This document shows positions 57,918 through 64,000 of a stretch of DNA of 64,000 bases, one piece after another. Source of the stretch: Streptomyces sp. LUP30 (GTDB lineage Bacteria > Actinomycetota > Actinomycetes > Streptomycetales > Streptomycetaceae); NCBI RefSeq assembly GCF_001746365.1, contig NZ_MJAJ01000016.1:79930-143929 (forward strand), given 5' to 3'. A model generated the notes under the pieces. The model was not told where the DNA came from and did no database searches. It saw only the letters and a program-made list of their open reading frames with translations. Within the stretch, counting starts at the first letter, position 1. Every line of letters starts with the position of its first letter. The position numbers and the translations under genes were made by a program.

Positions 57918-59534
57918 TCACATCCGGAAGACGCCGAACCGGGGCTCGCCCAGCGGCGCGTTGGCGCAGGCCGTCAGGGCCAGGCCCAGCACCTGCCGGG
58001 TCTCCTGCGGTTCGATGACCCCGTCGTCCCAGAGCCGGGCGGTCGCGTAGTAGGCGTTGCCCTGCCGCTCGTACTGCGCACGGATCGGATCCTTGAAGGC
58101 CTCTTCGTCCTCGGCGGGCCACTCCTGGCCGCCGGCCTCCAGCTGGTCGCGCTTGACGGTCGCGAGGACGGAGGCGGCCTGCTCACCGCCCATGACGGAG
58201 ATCTTGGCGTTGGGCCACATCCACAGGAAGCGGGGCGAGTAGGCCCGGCCGCACATGGAGTAGTTGCCCGCGCCGTACGACCCGCCGACGACGACCGTCA
58301 GCTTCGGCACGCGCGTGCACGCCACGGCCGTCACCATCTTCGCGCCGTGCTTGGCGATGCCGCCGGCCTCGTAGTCCTTGCCGACCATGAACCCGGAGAT
58401 GTTCTGCAGGAACACCAGGGGGATCCCCCGCTGGTCGCACAGCTCGATGAAGTGGGCGCCCTTCTGGGCGGACTCGGAGAACAGGATGCCGTTGTTGGCG
58501 ACGATCCCGACCGGGTGGCCGTGGATCCGGGCGAAGCCGGTGACCAGGGTCTGCCCGAACTCGGACTTGAACTCCGCGAAGCGGGAGCCGTCGACCACGC
58601 GCGCGATGACCTCGCGCACGTCGTAGGGGGTGCGCGAGTCCACCGGGACGGCGCCGGTCAGCCCGTGGGGGTCGACCTTGGGCTCCACGGAGGGCCGCAC
58701 CTGCCAGGGCAGGGGTCCGCGCTCGGGGAGCGTGGCGACGATGGTGCGCACGATCCGCAGCGCGTGCGCGTCGTCCTGCGCGAGGTGGTCGGTCACGCCC
58801 GACACACGCGCGTGCACGTCGCCGCCGCCGAGCTCCTCCGCGGTGACCACCTCTCCGGTGGCGGCCTTCACCAGCGGGGGCCCGCCGAGGAAGATCGTGC
58901 CCTGGCCGCGGACGATGACCGCCTCGTCGCTCATGGCGGGGACGTACGCCCCGCCGGCCGTGCACGAGCCGAGCACCGCCGCGATCTGCGGGATCCCGGC
59001 CCCGGACATCCGGGCCTGGTTGTAGAAGATCCGCCCGAAGTGCTCGCGGTCCGGGAACACCTCGTCCTGCATGGGCAGGAAGGCGCCGCCGGAGTCCACC
59101 AGGTACAGACAGGGCAGGCGGTTCTCCAGCGCCACCTCCTGGGCGCGCAGGTGCTTCTTGACCGTCATCGGGTAGTACGTGCCGCCCTTGACGGTGGCGT
59201 CGTTGGCCACGATCACGCACTCGCGCCCGCCGACCCGCCCGATCCCGGCGATGACGCCGGCGGCCGGGGCCTGTCCGTCGTACATCCCGTCGGCGGCGAG
59301 GGGGGCGAGCTCCAGGAACGGCGAGCCCGGATCCAGGAGGGCGTCGACCCGGTCGCGGGGCAGCAGCTTGCCGCGTGCGGTGTGCCGGGCCCGCGCCTTC
59401 TCACCGCCTCCCAGCCGGGCCGCGGCGAGCTTGCCGCGCAGCTCCTCGGCGAGCGCGCGGTGCGCCTCCTCGTTGGCCCTCCAGGCCTCCGACGCGGGGT
59501 CTGCCGCGCTCGTCAGCTCCGGTGCCTCTTCCAT
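57918..59534 (-). CDS. accD1: Acyl-CoA carboxylase beta subunit (methylcrotonyl-CoA carboxyltransferase)
   Basis: The 538-residue carboxyltransferase has the crotonase-fold N and C halves: 'RGKLLPRDRVDALLDPGSPF', 'VANDATVKGGTYYPMTVKKH', 'LYLVDSGGAFLPMQDEVFPD', 'GSCTAGGAYVPAMSDEAVIV' and 'VGGSYGAGNYSMCGRAYSPR'. These match the methylcrotonyl-CoA subtype better than the propionyl-CoA one. It is the first gene of the operon (carboxylase beta, alpha, lyase, dehydrogenase). The start ATG 59534 is 32 bp from the nearer of two palindromes in the divergent TetR promoter region. The symbol follows Streptomyces usage as I remember it. Confidence 0.93.
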   Translation of the reverse strand: MEEAPELTSAADPASEAWRANEEAHRALAEELRGKLAAARLGGGEKARARHTARGKLLPRDRVDALLDPGSPFLELAPLAADGMYDGQAPAAGVIAGIGRVGGRECVIVANDATVKGGTYYPMTVKKHLRAQEVALENRLPCLYLVDSGGAFLPMQDEVFPDREHFGRIFYNQARMSGAGIPQIAAVLGSCTAGGAYVPAMSDEAVIVRGQGTIFLGGPPLVKAATGEVVTAEELGGGDVHARVSGVTDHLAQDDAHALRIVRTIVATLPERGPLPWQVRPSVEPKVDPHGLTGAVPVDSRTPYDVREVIARVVDGSRFAEFKSEFGQTLVTGFARIHGHPVGIVANNGILFSESAQKGAHFIELCDQRGIPLVFLQNISGFMVGKDYEAGGIAKHGAKMVTAVACTRVPKLTVVVGGSYGAGNYSMCGRAYSPRFLWMWPNAKISVMGGEQAASVLATVKRDQLEAGGQEWPAEDEEAFKDPIRAQYERQGNAYYATARLWDDGVIEPQETRQVLGLALTACANAPLGEPRFGVFRM

Positions 59535-59565
59535 CCTCGCGGTCCCCTCACGCCAGTGATCGACT

Positions 59566-59609
59566 GTTAATGAGCGTTAACCATTTCCTTCAGGTTAACG
59601 ACCGCTAAC
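59566..59609. promoter_or_regulatory. Twin 16-bp palindromes between the leucine operon and its TetR gene
   Basis: GTTAATGAGCGTTAAC (59566-59581) and GTTAACGACCGCTAAC (59594-59609) share the pattern GTTAAYGASCGYTAAC, each nearly self-complementary, with starts 28 bp apart. The second covers the -35 of the TetR gene. They are the obvious operators of the TetR protein for both directions. Confidence 0.8.
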
Positions 59610-59624
59610 CTCCCTGTCTAGAAT
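59595..59624 (+). promoter_or_regulatory. Putative promoter of the TetR gene, leaderless transcript
   Basis: TTAACG (59595-59600) and TAGAAT (59619-59624) are 18 bp apart. The predicted start falls at or next to the ATG at 59632, and there is no ribosome binding site, so the mRNA is probably leaderless. Confidence 0.55.
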
Positions 59625-59631
59625 TGCCCTC

Positions 59632-60231
59632 ATGGCCACGAGAACAGACGCTCCCACCCGGCGCGAGCAGATCCTCAGGGAGGCCGCGCGTCTGTTCGCC
59701 GAGCGCGGGTTCCACGGCGTCGGGGTGGACGAGATAGGGGCCGCGGTCGGCATCAGCGGTCCCGGGCTGTACCGCCACTTCCCCGGCAAGGACGCGATGC
59801 TCGCCGAACTGCTGGTGGGCATCAGCGGCCGGCTGCTGACCGGTGCGAAACGACGCCTGGAGGAGGCCGACGGGGTGTCCTCCGAGGCGGTGCTCGACTC
59901 GCTCGTCGAGGGGCACATCGACTTCGCCCTCGACGACCGTCCCCTGATCACCCTGCACGACCGCGAACTGGACCGCCTCCGCGACAGCGACCGCAAGCTG
60001 GTCCGCCAGTTGCAGCGGCAGTACGTCGAGCTGTGGGTGGAGGTCCTGCGCGCGGTGTACCCGGGCCTCGCCGAGCCCGCGGCCCGCTCGGCGGTCCACT
60101 CGGTCTTCGGCCTGCTGAACTCCACCCCGCACCTCGGCCGACCGGGTTCCCTCCCCGGTCGCACGGCCACGGCCGGGCTCCTGCACCGCATGGCCCGCGG
60201 CGCGTTCGCGGCCGCGGCCGCGGGGGAGTGA
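59632..60231 (+). CDS. TetR-family regulator of the leucine-degradation operon
   Basis: The 199-residue repressor has an N-terminal TetR helix-turn-helix ('REQILREAARLFAERGFHGV', then 'GVDEIGAAVGISGPGLYRHF') and a helical ligand-binding C-terminus. It is divergent from the carboxylase operon, with two GTTAAY-type palindromes between them, so it most likely represses both itself and the operon and responds to an acyl-CoA or acyl intermediate of leucine breakdown. The start ATG 59632 fits a leaderless transcript. The ligand is not known. Confidence 0.92.
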   Translation: MATRTDAPTRREQILREAARLFAERGFHGVGVDEIGAAVGISGPGLYRHFPGKDAMLAELLVGISGRLLTGAKRRLEEADGVSSEAVLDSLVEGHIDFALDDRPLITLHDRELDRLRDSDRKLVRQLQRQYVELWVEVLRAVYPGLAEPAARSAVHSVFGLLNSTPHLGRPGSLPGRTATAGLLHRMARGAFAAAAAGE

Positions 60232-60290
60232 CGAGCGTTACGGCCGACCCTATGGACTCCTCTCCCTACCCGCCGGTACGGTTGCCCTGA

Positions 60291-60303
60291 GCAAGCGCTT
60301 AGC
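60291..60303. promoter_or_regulatory. Palindrome around AAGCGCTT upstream of acyl-CoA dehydrogenase
   Basis: GCAAGCGCTTAGC contains the 8-bp palindrome AAGCGCTT with partly symmetric flanks, about 100 bp before the start at 60402. It resembles operators of TetR-type fatty-acid regulators in Actinobacteria; the regulator is unknown. Confidence 0.35.
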
Positions 60304-60401
60304 CATGGGGGCCACCGCAGCCACTCATCGCGGAACCCCCACGGCGAGCAACCAGGTACGCGAGAGCGGCGCCGGTTCAGGCGCACAGAAGGGTGGCGGC
60401 G

Positions 60402-61559
60402 GTGCGCCGTACGGTGTTCAACGAGGACCACGAGGCGTTCCGGGAGACCCTCCGGGCCTTCATCGAGGCCGAGGTCGTCCCGGTCTACGACGAGTGGTTC
60501 GCGGCCGGCCAGGCGCCGCGCGACTTCTACTACAAGCTCGCCGAGCTGGGCGTCTTCGGCATCCGCGTCGACGAGGAGTACGGCGGCGCCGGCATCGACT
60601 CGTACAAGTTCGAGGCCGTCCTCTACGAGGAGACCGCCCGCGCGGGCATCACCTTCGGCGGCTCCGGCGTGCACGTGCTGCTCGGCCTGCCGTACATCAA
60701 GCTGCTCGCCACCGACGAGCAGAAGAAGCGCTTCCTGCCGAAGTTCGTCTCCGGCGAGGAGATGTGGGCGATCGCGATGACCGAGCCGGGCACCGGCTCC
60801 GACCTCGCGGGCATGAAGAGCACCGCCAAGCTCTCCGAGGACGGCACGCACTACGTCCTCAACGGCTCCAAGACCTTCATCACCGGCGGCGTCCACGCCG
60901 ACCGCATGATCGTCTGTGCGCGTACCGCCGCGCCCAGCGCCGAGGACCGCCGTCACGGCATCTCCCTCTTCGTGGTGGACACCAAGGCCGAGGGCTACTC
61001 GGTCGGCCGCAAGCTGGACAAGCTCGGCCTGAAGACCTCCGACACCGCCGAGCTGGCGTTCGTCGACGTCAAGGTGCCCGTCGAGGACCTCCTCGGCGAG
61101 GAGAACAAGGGCTTCTACTACCTCGGCCACAACCTGGCCTCCGAGCGCTGGGGCATCGCCTACGGCGCGTACGCGCAGGCCAAGGCCGCCGTCCGGTTCG
61201 CCAAGCAGTACGTGCAGGAGCGCACGGTCTTCGGCAAGCCGGTCGCGCACTTCCAGAACACCAAGTTCGAGCTGGCCGCCTGCCAGGCCGAGGTGGACGC
61301 GGCCGAGGCCGTCGCCGACCGCGCCACGGAGGCCCTGGACGCCGGTGAGCTGACCCCGGCCGAGGCCGCCAGCGCCAAGCTGTTCTGCACCGAGGTCGCC
61401 CACCGCGTGATCGACCGCTGCCTCCAGCTGCACGGCGGCTACGGCTTCATGAACGAGTACCCGATCGCCCGTCTGTACGCGGACAACCGCGTCAACCGCA
61501 TCTACGGCGGCACGAGCGAGATCATGAAGTCGATCATCGCGAAGGACATGGGTCTGTAA
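60402..61559 (+). CDS. Acyl-CoA dehydrogenase
   Basis: The 385-residue flavoprotein has 'IAMTEPGTGSDLAGMKSTAK' near the flavin, 'KTFITGGVHADRMIV', 'VRFAKQYVQERTVFGKPVAH' and the C-terminal 'CLQLHGGYGFMNEYPIARLY' with 'YGGTSEIMKSIIAK'. The start is GTG 60402, 8 nt after AGAAGGG; GTG 60393 abuts the ribosome binding site and is less likely. The sequence differs clearly from the acdH product at 53743, and it likely serves another chain length or a different branched substrate. It is followed after 36 bp by a thioesterase gene. Confidence 0.93.
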   Translation: MRRTVFNEDHEAFRETLRAFIEAEVVPVYDEWFAAGQAPRDFYYKLAELGVFGIRVDEEYGGAGIDSYKFEAVLYEETARAGITFGGSGVHVLLGLPYIKLLATDEQKKRFLPKFVSGEEMWAIAMTEPGTGSDLAGMKSTAKLSEDGTHYVLNGSKTFITGGVHADRMIVCARTAAPSAEDRRHGISLFVVDTKAEGYSVGRKLDKLGLKTSDTAELAFVDVKVPVEDLLGEENKGFYYLGHNLASERWGIAYGAYAQAKAAVRFAKQYVQERTVFGKPVAHFQNTKFELAACQAEVDAAEAVADRATEALDAGELTPAEAASAKLFCTEVAHRVIDRCLQLHGGYGFMNEYPIARLYADNRVNRIYGGTSEIMKSIIAKDMGL

Positions 61560-61595
61560 GCAGCCCGCAATTACGGGCCGCTACAACTAGATGCC

Positions 61596-62468
61596 ATGAG
61601 CCAGGCACTACAGGATCTCCTCGATCTGCTCGACCTGGAGCAGATCGAGGAGAACATCTTCCGCGGCCGGTCCCGGTCCGCCGTCGTCCCGCGCGTGTTC
61701 GGCGGGCAGGTGGCGGCCCAGGCGCTGGTCGCCGCCGGGCGCACGGTCCCCGAGGACCGGCACGCCCACTCCCTGCACGCGTACTTCCTGCGCATGGGCG
61801 ACCCGGGCGCGCCCATCGTCTACACCGTCGAGCGCGTCCGCGACGGCCGCTCCTTCACCACCCGCCGCGCGGTCGCCGTCCAGCACGGCCGGCCGATCTT
61901 CACGCTGTCGGCGTCCTTCCAGACGTACGAGGAGGGCCTGGACCACCAGACGCCCAGGCCGCCCGCGCCGGACCCGGCCACGCTGCCCACCTCCGAGGAG
62001 CGGCTGCGCGGCTACGACCACCTCGATCCCGTGGTCGTCGAGAAGTTCCTGGAGGCCCGCCAGGCGATCGACCTGCGGTACGTCGACGACCCGCCGTACG
62101 GCCGGTTCGGGGAGCCTCGCGAGCCGCACAGCCAGGTCTGGTTCCGCACCAACGGCAAGCTGGCGGACGACCCTCTGCTGCACGTCGTCCTGGCCACCTA
62201 CGTCTCCGACATGACGCTGCTCGACTCGGTCCTGCTCGCGCACGGCCGCGGCGGCTGGGCGGTCGGCGACGTCGTCGGGGCGTCCCTGGACCACGCCATG
62301 TGGTTCCACCGCCCGTTCCGCGCCGACGAGTGGCTGCTGTACGACCAGGAGTCGCCGTCCGCGCACGGCGGCCGCGGCCTCGGCCAGGCCCGCATCTACA
62401 CGCAGGACGGCCGGCTCGCCGTGTCGGTGATCCAGGAGGGCGTGGTCCGCGTCCCCCGGGAGGACTGA
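61596..62468 (+). CDS. Acyl-CoA thioesterase II (TesB-like)
   Basis: The 290-residue enzyme has the double-hotdog fold of TesB: 'ENIFRGRSRSAVVPRVFGGQ', 'HSLHAYFLRMGDPGAPIVYT', 'RDGRSFTTRRAVAVQHGRPI' and the C-terminal 'ASLDHAMWFHRPFRADEWLL' with 'GGRGLGQARIYTQDGRLAVS'. It hydrolyses acyl-CoA to free acid and CoA. The start is ATG 61596. It is co-oriented with the preceding acyl-CoA dehydrogenase gene, 36 bp apart, so the two are probably one operon. The 15-bp tandem repeat follows downstream. Confidence 0.93.
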   Translation: MSQALQDLLDLLDLEQIEENIFRGRSRSAVVPRVFGGQVAAQALVAAGRTVPEDRHAHSLHAYFLRMGDPGAPIVYTVERVRDGRSFTTRRAVAVQHGRPIFTLSASFQTYEEGLDHQTPRPPAPDPATLPTSEERLRGYDHLDPVVVEKFLEARQAIDLRYVDDPPYGRFGEPREPHSQVWFRTNGKLADDPLLHVVLATYVSDMTLLDSVLLAHGRGGWAVGDVVGASLDHAMWFHRPFRADEWLLYDQESPSAHGGRGLGQARIYTQDGRLAVSVIQEGVVRVPRED

Positions 62469-62503
62469 GGGAGCGTCCACGGACCGGACCGGTCCGCCTC
62501 GCG

Positions 62504-62578
62504 CAGGCCCGCCTCCCGCAGGCCCGCGTCCTGCAGGCCCGCGTCCTACAGGTCCGCCTCCCGCAGGCCCGCCTCCGT
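62504..62578. repeat. 15-bp tandem repeat (5 units) at the end of the phosphatase-like gene
   Basis: Five adjacent copies of CAGGCCCGCSTCCYG-type units, with few differences, cover the 3' end of the minus-strand gene and the gap to the thioesterase gene. Read on the minus strand they encode (E/D)AGL(R/Q) pentapeptides. One unit carries a C-to-T-type change that makes the TAG stop of the gene. Confidence 0.9.
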
Positions 62579-63355
62579 CAGCAGGTAGGCGACCATCGGG
62601 TCGTAGTGGCGCGGGCTGACGACGTGGTCGTCCAGGGGGACCGCCACCTGGACGACGCCCTCCGCCTCGCCGATGAAGAGGGCCGGGTCGTTGCAGTCGG
62701 CGTAGCCGACGGAGTCGACGCCGTGCCGGCCGGCGTAGCCCGCCCAGCCGTGGTCGGCCACGACCAGGTCCGGCAGCGGGCGCCCCGCGCGCTCCAGGGC
62801 CGTCAGGATGGCCTTCATCGGCTCGCCGGAGTGGGTGTGCCACAGGGTGGCCCCGTGCTCCAGCACCGCCACGTCGGCGACCTGCCAGACGTACCCCTCG
62901 TCGGTCTGCAGCCCCTGCGGGATGACGACGATCTCGCAGCCCGCCTCGCGCAGGGCGGCGGCCGTGGCGCGGTGCACGTCGAGGAGGCCGCCCGGGTGGC
63001 CGGTGGCGAACAGGACCCGCTGCCGCCCGTCGGCGGCCTTGCGCAGCCGGGCCGCCATCCGGTCCAGGCCGTCGACCGTCAGCTGCGGGTCGATGGTGTC
63101 CTGGCCGTAGCGGTACTCGGGGTCGTCGTTCACGCCCACCCGCTCCGCCATCACCGCGAGCACGTCCTGCTCGTCGCTCCAGCGGTCGCCGAGTTCCAGA
63201 CCGAGCCAGAAGTTGCGGACACCGTTGGCGAGTTGACGGTAGTGGGACAGGTTGTTCTCGCGGGGCGTGGCGACGTCCCCGGCGATACGGGTCCTGACGA
63301 GGTGGTCGACGAGTTCGGCGCGGCTGGGCGTCCCGGGTATCGGCATGGTCTCCAT
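62546..63355 (-). CDS. Phosphatase-like conserved protein
   Basis: The 269-residue protein has no signal peptide or membrane helix. 'RENNLSHYRQLANGVRNFWL' lies near the N-terminus, 'RVLFATGHPGGLLDVHRATA' in the middle, and 'LVVADHGWAGYAGRHGVDSV' then 'GYADCNDPALFIGEAEGVVQ' near the C-terminus. Similar Streptomyces proteins are, as I recall, annotated simply as phosphatase; I do not see a complete classical phosphatase motif set. I chose ATG 63355 (METMPIPGTP) without a clear ribosome binding site; a GTG/ATG further upstream would add 19 residues. The C-terminus ends within a pentapeptide-encoding tandem repeat. Confidence 0.75.
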   Translation of the reverse strand: METMPIPGTPSRAELVDHLVRTRIAGDVATPRENNLSHYRQLANGVRNFWLGLELGDRWSDEQDVLAVMAERVGVNDDPEYRYGQDTIDPQLTVDGLDRMAARLRKAADGRQRVLFATGHPGGLLDVHRATAAALREAGCEIVVIPQGLQTDEGYVWQVADVAVLEHGATLWHTHSGEPMKAILTALERAGRPLPDLVVADHGWAGYAGRHGVDSVGYADCNDPALFIGEAEGVVQVAVPLDDHVVSPRHYDPMVAYLLTEAGLREADL

Positions 63356-63412
63356 TGTGAGGCAGCGGGCTGTGCGCGTCCTCGCCGTTCCGGCCGCTGG
63401 GACACGCGTCAC

Positions 63413-64000
63413 TCACCGGTGTTTCAGGGCGAACCACAGCTCCATCCGCACGTCCGCGTCGTCCAGGTCGGCGTCCAGCAGGGCCGCGCAGCGGGCGATC
63501 CGCTGCCGCACGGTGTTGCGGTGCACCGACAGGGCGACCGCCGTGCGGTCCCAGCTGCCGTGCAGCGACAGCCAGGCCCGCAGCGTCTCGGCGAGTGCCG
63601 GGGAGGCGGCGAGGGGCGCGAGGAGCGCCCGCGCGTGCTCGGCGGCCTCGCCGGGCGGGACCAGGCCCGCCAGGGCCGTTCGCCCACCGTGCCGGACCAG
63701 GGCCGTGCGGGTCGCCAGGGCGCGGGCCAGGGCAAGGGCCGCCTGCGTGTCGGCGAGCGGCCACTGCGACGGCTCGACGACGGCGCTGACCCCGATCGTC
63801 CAGCCGGGCTGCGGCCCCGGTTCGCGCTCGGCCGGCACGAGGACCCGTACGACGTCGGAGGCGAGGTCGACCAACGGCGATCCCAGCGCCGCGCCGAGCG
63901 CGGAGGCGGCGACGGGGCCGGGCTCCGCCGCCTCCGGACGCGCGTGCACGACGGTCCACCGCTCGCCGCCGAGCAGCGCGGCCACGTCCTCGGGCGCACC
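63413..64000 (-). CDS. PucR/CdaR-type transcriptional regulator (5' truncated)
   Basis: The gene runs off the window on the minus strand; 195 C-terminal residues are readable. A GGDEF-like PucR middle domain ('RTALVRHGGRTALAGLVPPG') is followed by the C-terminal PucR helix-turn-helix: 'LRAWLSLHGSWDRTAVALSV' then 'HRNTVRQRIARCAALL' and 'DLDDADVRMELWFALKHR'. Such regulators bind DNA as C-terminal HTH proteins and respond to metabolites such as sugar acids or purines. It probably regulates neighbouring catabolic genes outside the window. The N-terminal domain is not visible. Confidence 0.85.
   Translation of the reverse strand, partial: GAPEDVAALLGGERWTVVHARPEAAEPGPVAASALGAALGSPLVDLASDVVRVLVPAEREPGPQPGWTIGVSAVVEPSQWPLADTQAALALARALATRTALVRHGGRTALAGLVPPGEAAEHARALLAPLAASPALAETLRAWLSLHGSWDRTAVALSVHRNTVRQRIARCAALLDADLDDADVRMELWFALKHR

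Noticed and set aside
55989..59570. 1193-codon plus-strand open frame antisense to the carboxylase genes
   Set aside because: Composition is that of a reverse complement of GC-rich coding sequence and it has no domain motifs; the minus-strand carboxylase subunits are unambiguous.
1..64000. CRISPR array, prophage or insertion sequence
   Set aside because: I saw no regularly spaced palindromic repeats, transposase, integrase or phage structural genes, and tRNA genes show no flanking attachment repeats.

Overview
The window is a GC-rich actinobacterial chromosome segment, almost certainly Streptomyces. The evidence is strong G/C third-position codon use, GTG/TTG starts with ATGA/GTGA coupling, a complete desferrioxamine locus (desABCD plus a lipoprotein receptor) with iron boxes, a cebEFG-bglC-cebR cellobiose locus with CebR boxes, and an adpA-orn pair in which adpA carries a TTA (bldA-dependent) codon. 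From memory, the gene set resembles the conserved S. coelicolor core around SCO2774-SCO2817. I see no phage, IS element, CRISPR array or rRNA. Two tRNA genes (Lys-CTT and His-GTG) are present.

Layout. 1-5.7 kb: 3' end of a luciferase-like oxidoreductase, a PAS-GGDEF-EAL cyclic-di-GMP enzyme, a secreted M6 metalloprotease, tRNA-Lys and two small proteins of unknown role. 5.9-10.1 kb: a translationally coupled trio of Fe-S RecB/Cas4/Dna2-like nuclease, unknown 544-residue protein and SF1 helicase. This is the least explained module in the window. 10-18.3 kb: PAP2 membrane enzyme, histidine phosphatase, XRE/TPR regulator, spermidine synthase-like protein, a small anchored protein and an OmpR-type two-component system coupled to an unknown third gene. 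18.4-27.8 kb: secreted GH18 chitinase-like protein, an ABC importer coupled to GH36 alpha-galactosidase and GH42 beta-galactosidase, and a membrane-anchored zinc-ribbon protein.

28-36.6 kb: the cello-oligosaccharide locus. Two paralogous GH1 beta-glucosidases flank the transporter in opposite orientations, and the LacI-type repressor gene follows. Three CebR-type 14-mers lie upstream of both glucosidases and of cebE. Neither importer in the window has an ATPase gene, so a shared ATPase such as MsiK encoded elsewhere is expected.

36.7-46.2 kb: tRNA-His, oligoribonuclease, adpA, a small membrane protein, universal stress protein, acetate-transporter-like protein, glmS, a Tat-exported purple-acid-phosphatase-like protein and a DUF4429/SHOCT protein. 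46.2-53.5 kb: desferrioxamine biosynthesis desABCD, a siderophore-interacting reductase and the DesE-type receptor, all on the minus strand and starting from two iron boxes. 53.7-62.5 kb: a leucine/isovalerate catabolic operon (carboxylase beta, carboxylase alpha, HMG-CoA lyase, acyl-CoA dehydrogenase) divergent from a TetR regulator, with a twin palindrome between them. A second acyl-CoA dehydrogenase and a TesB-type thioesterase follow. 62.5-64 kb: a phosphatase-like protein whose stop codon lies inside a 15-bp tandem repeat, and a truncated PucR-type regulator.

All assignments are by reading motifs. No database search was run.
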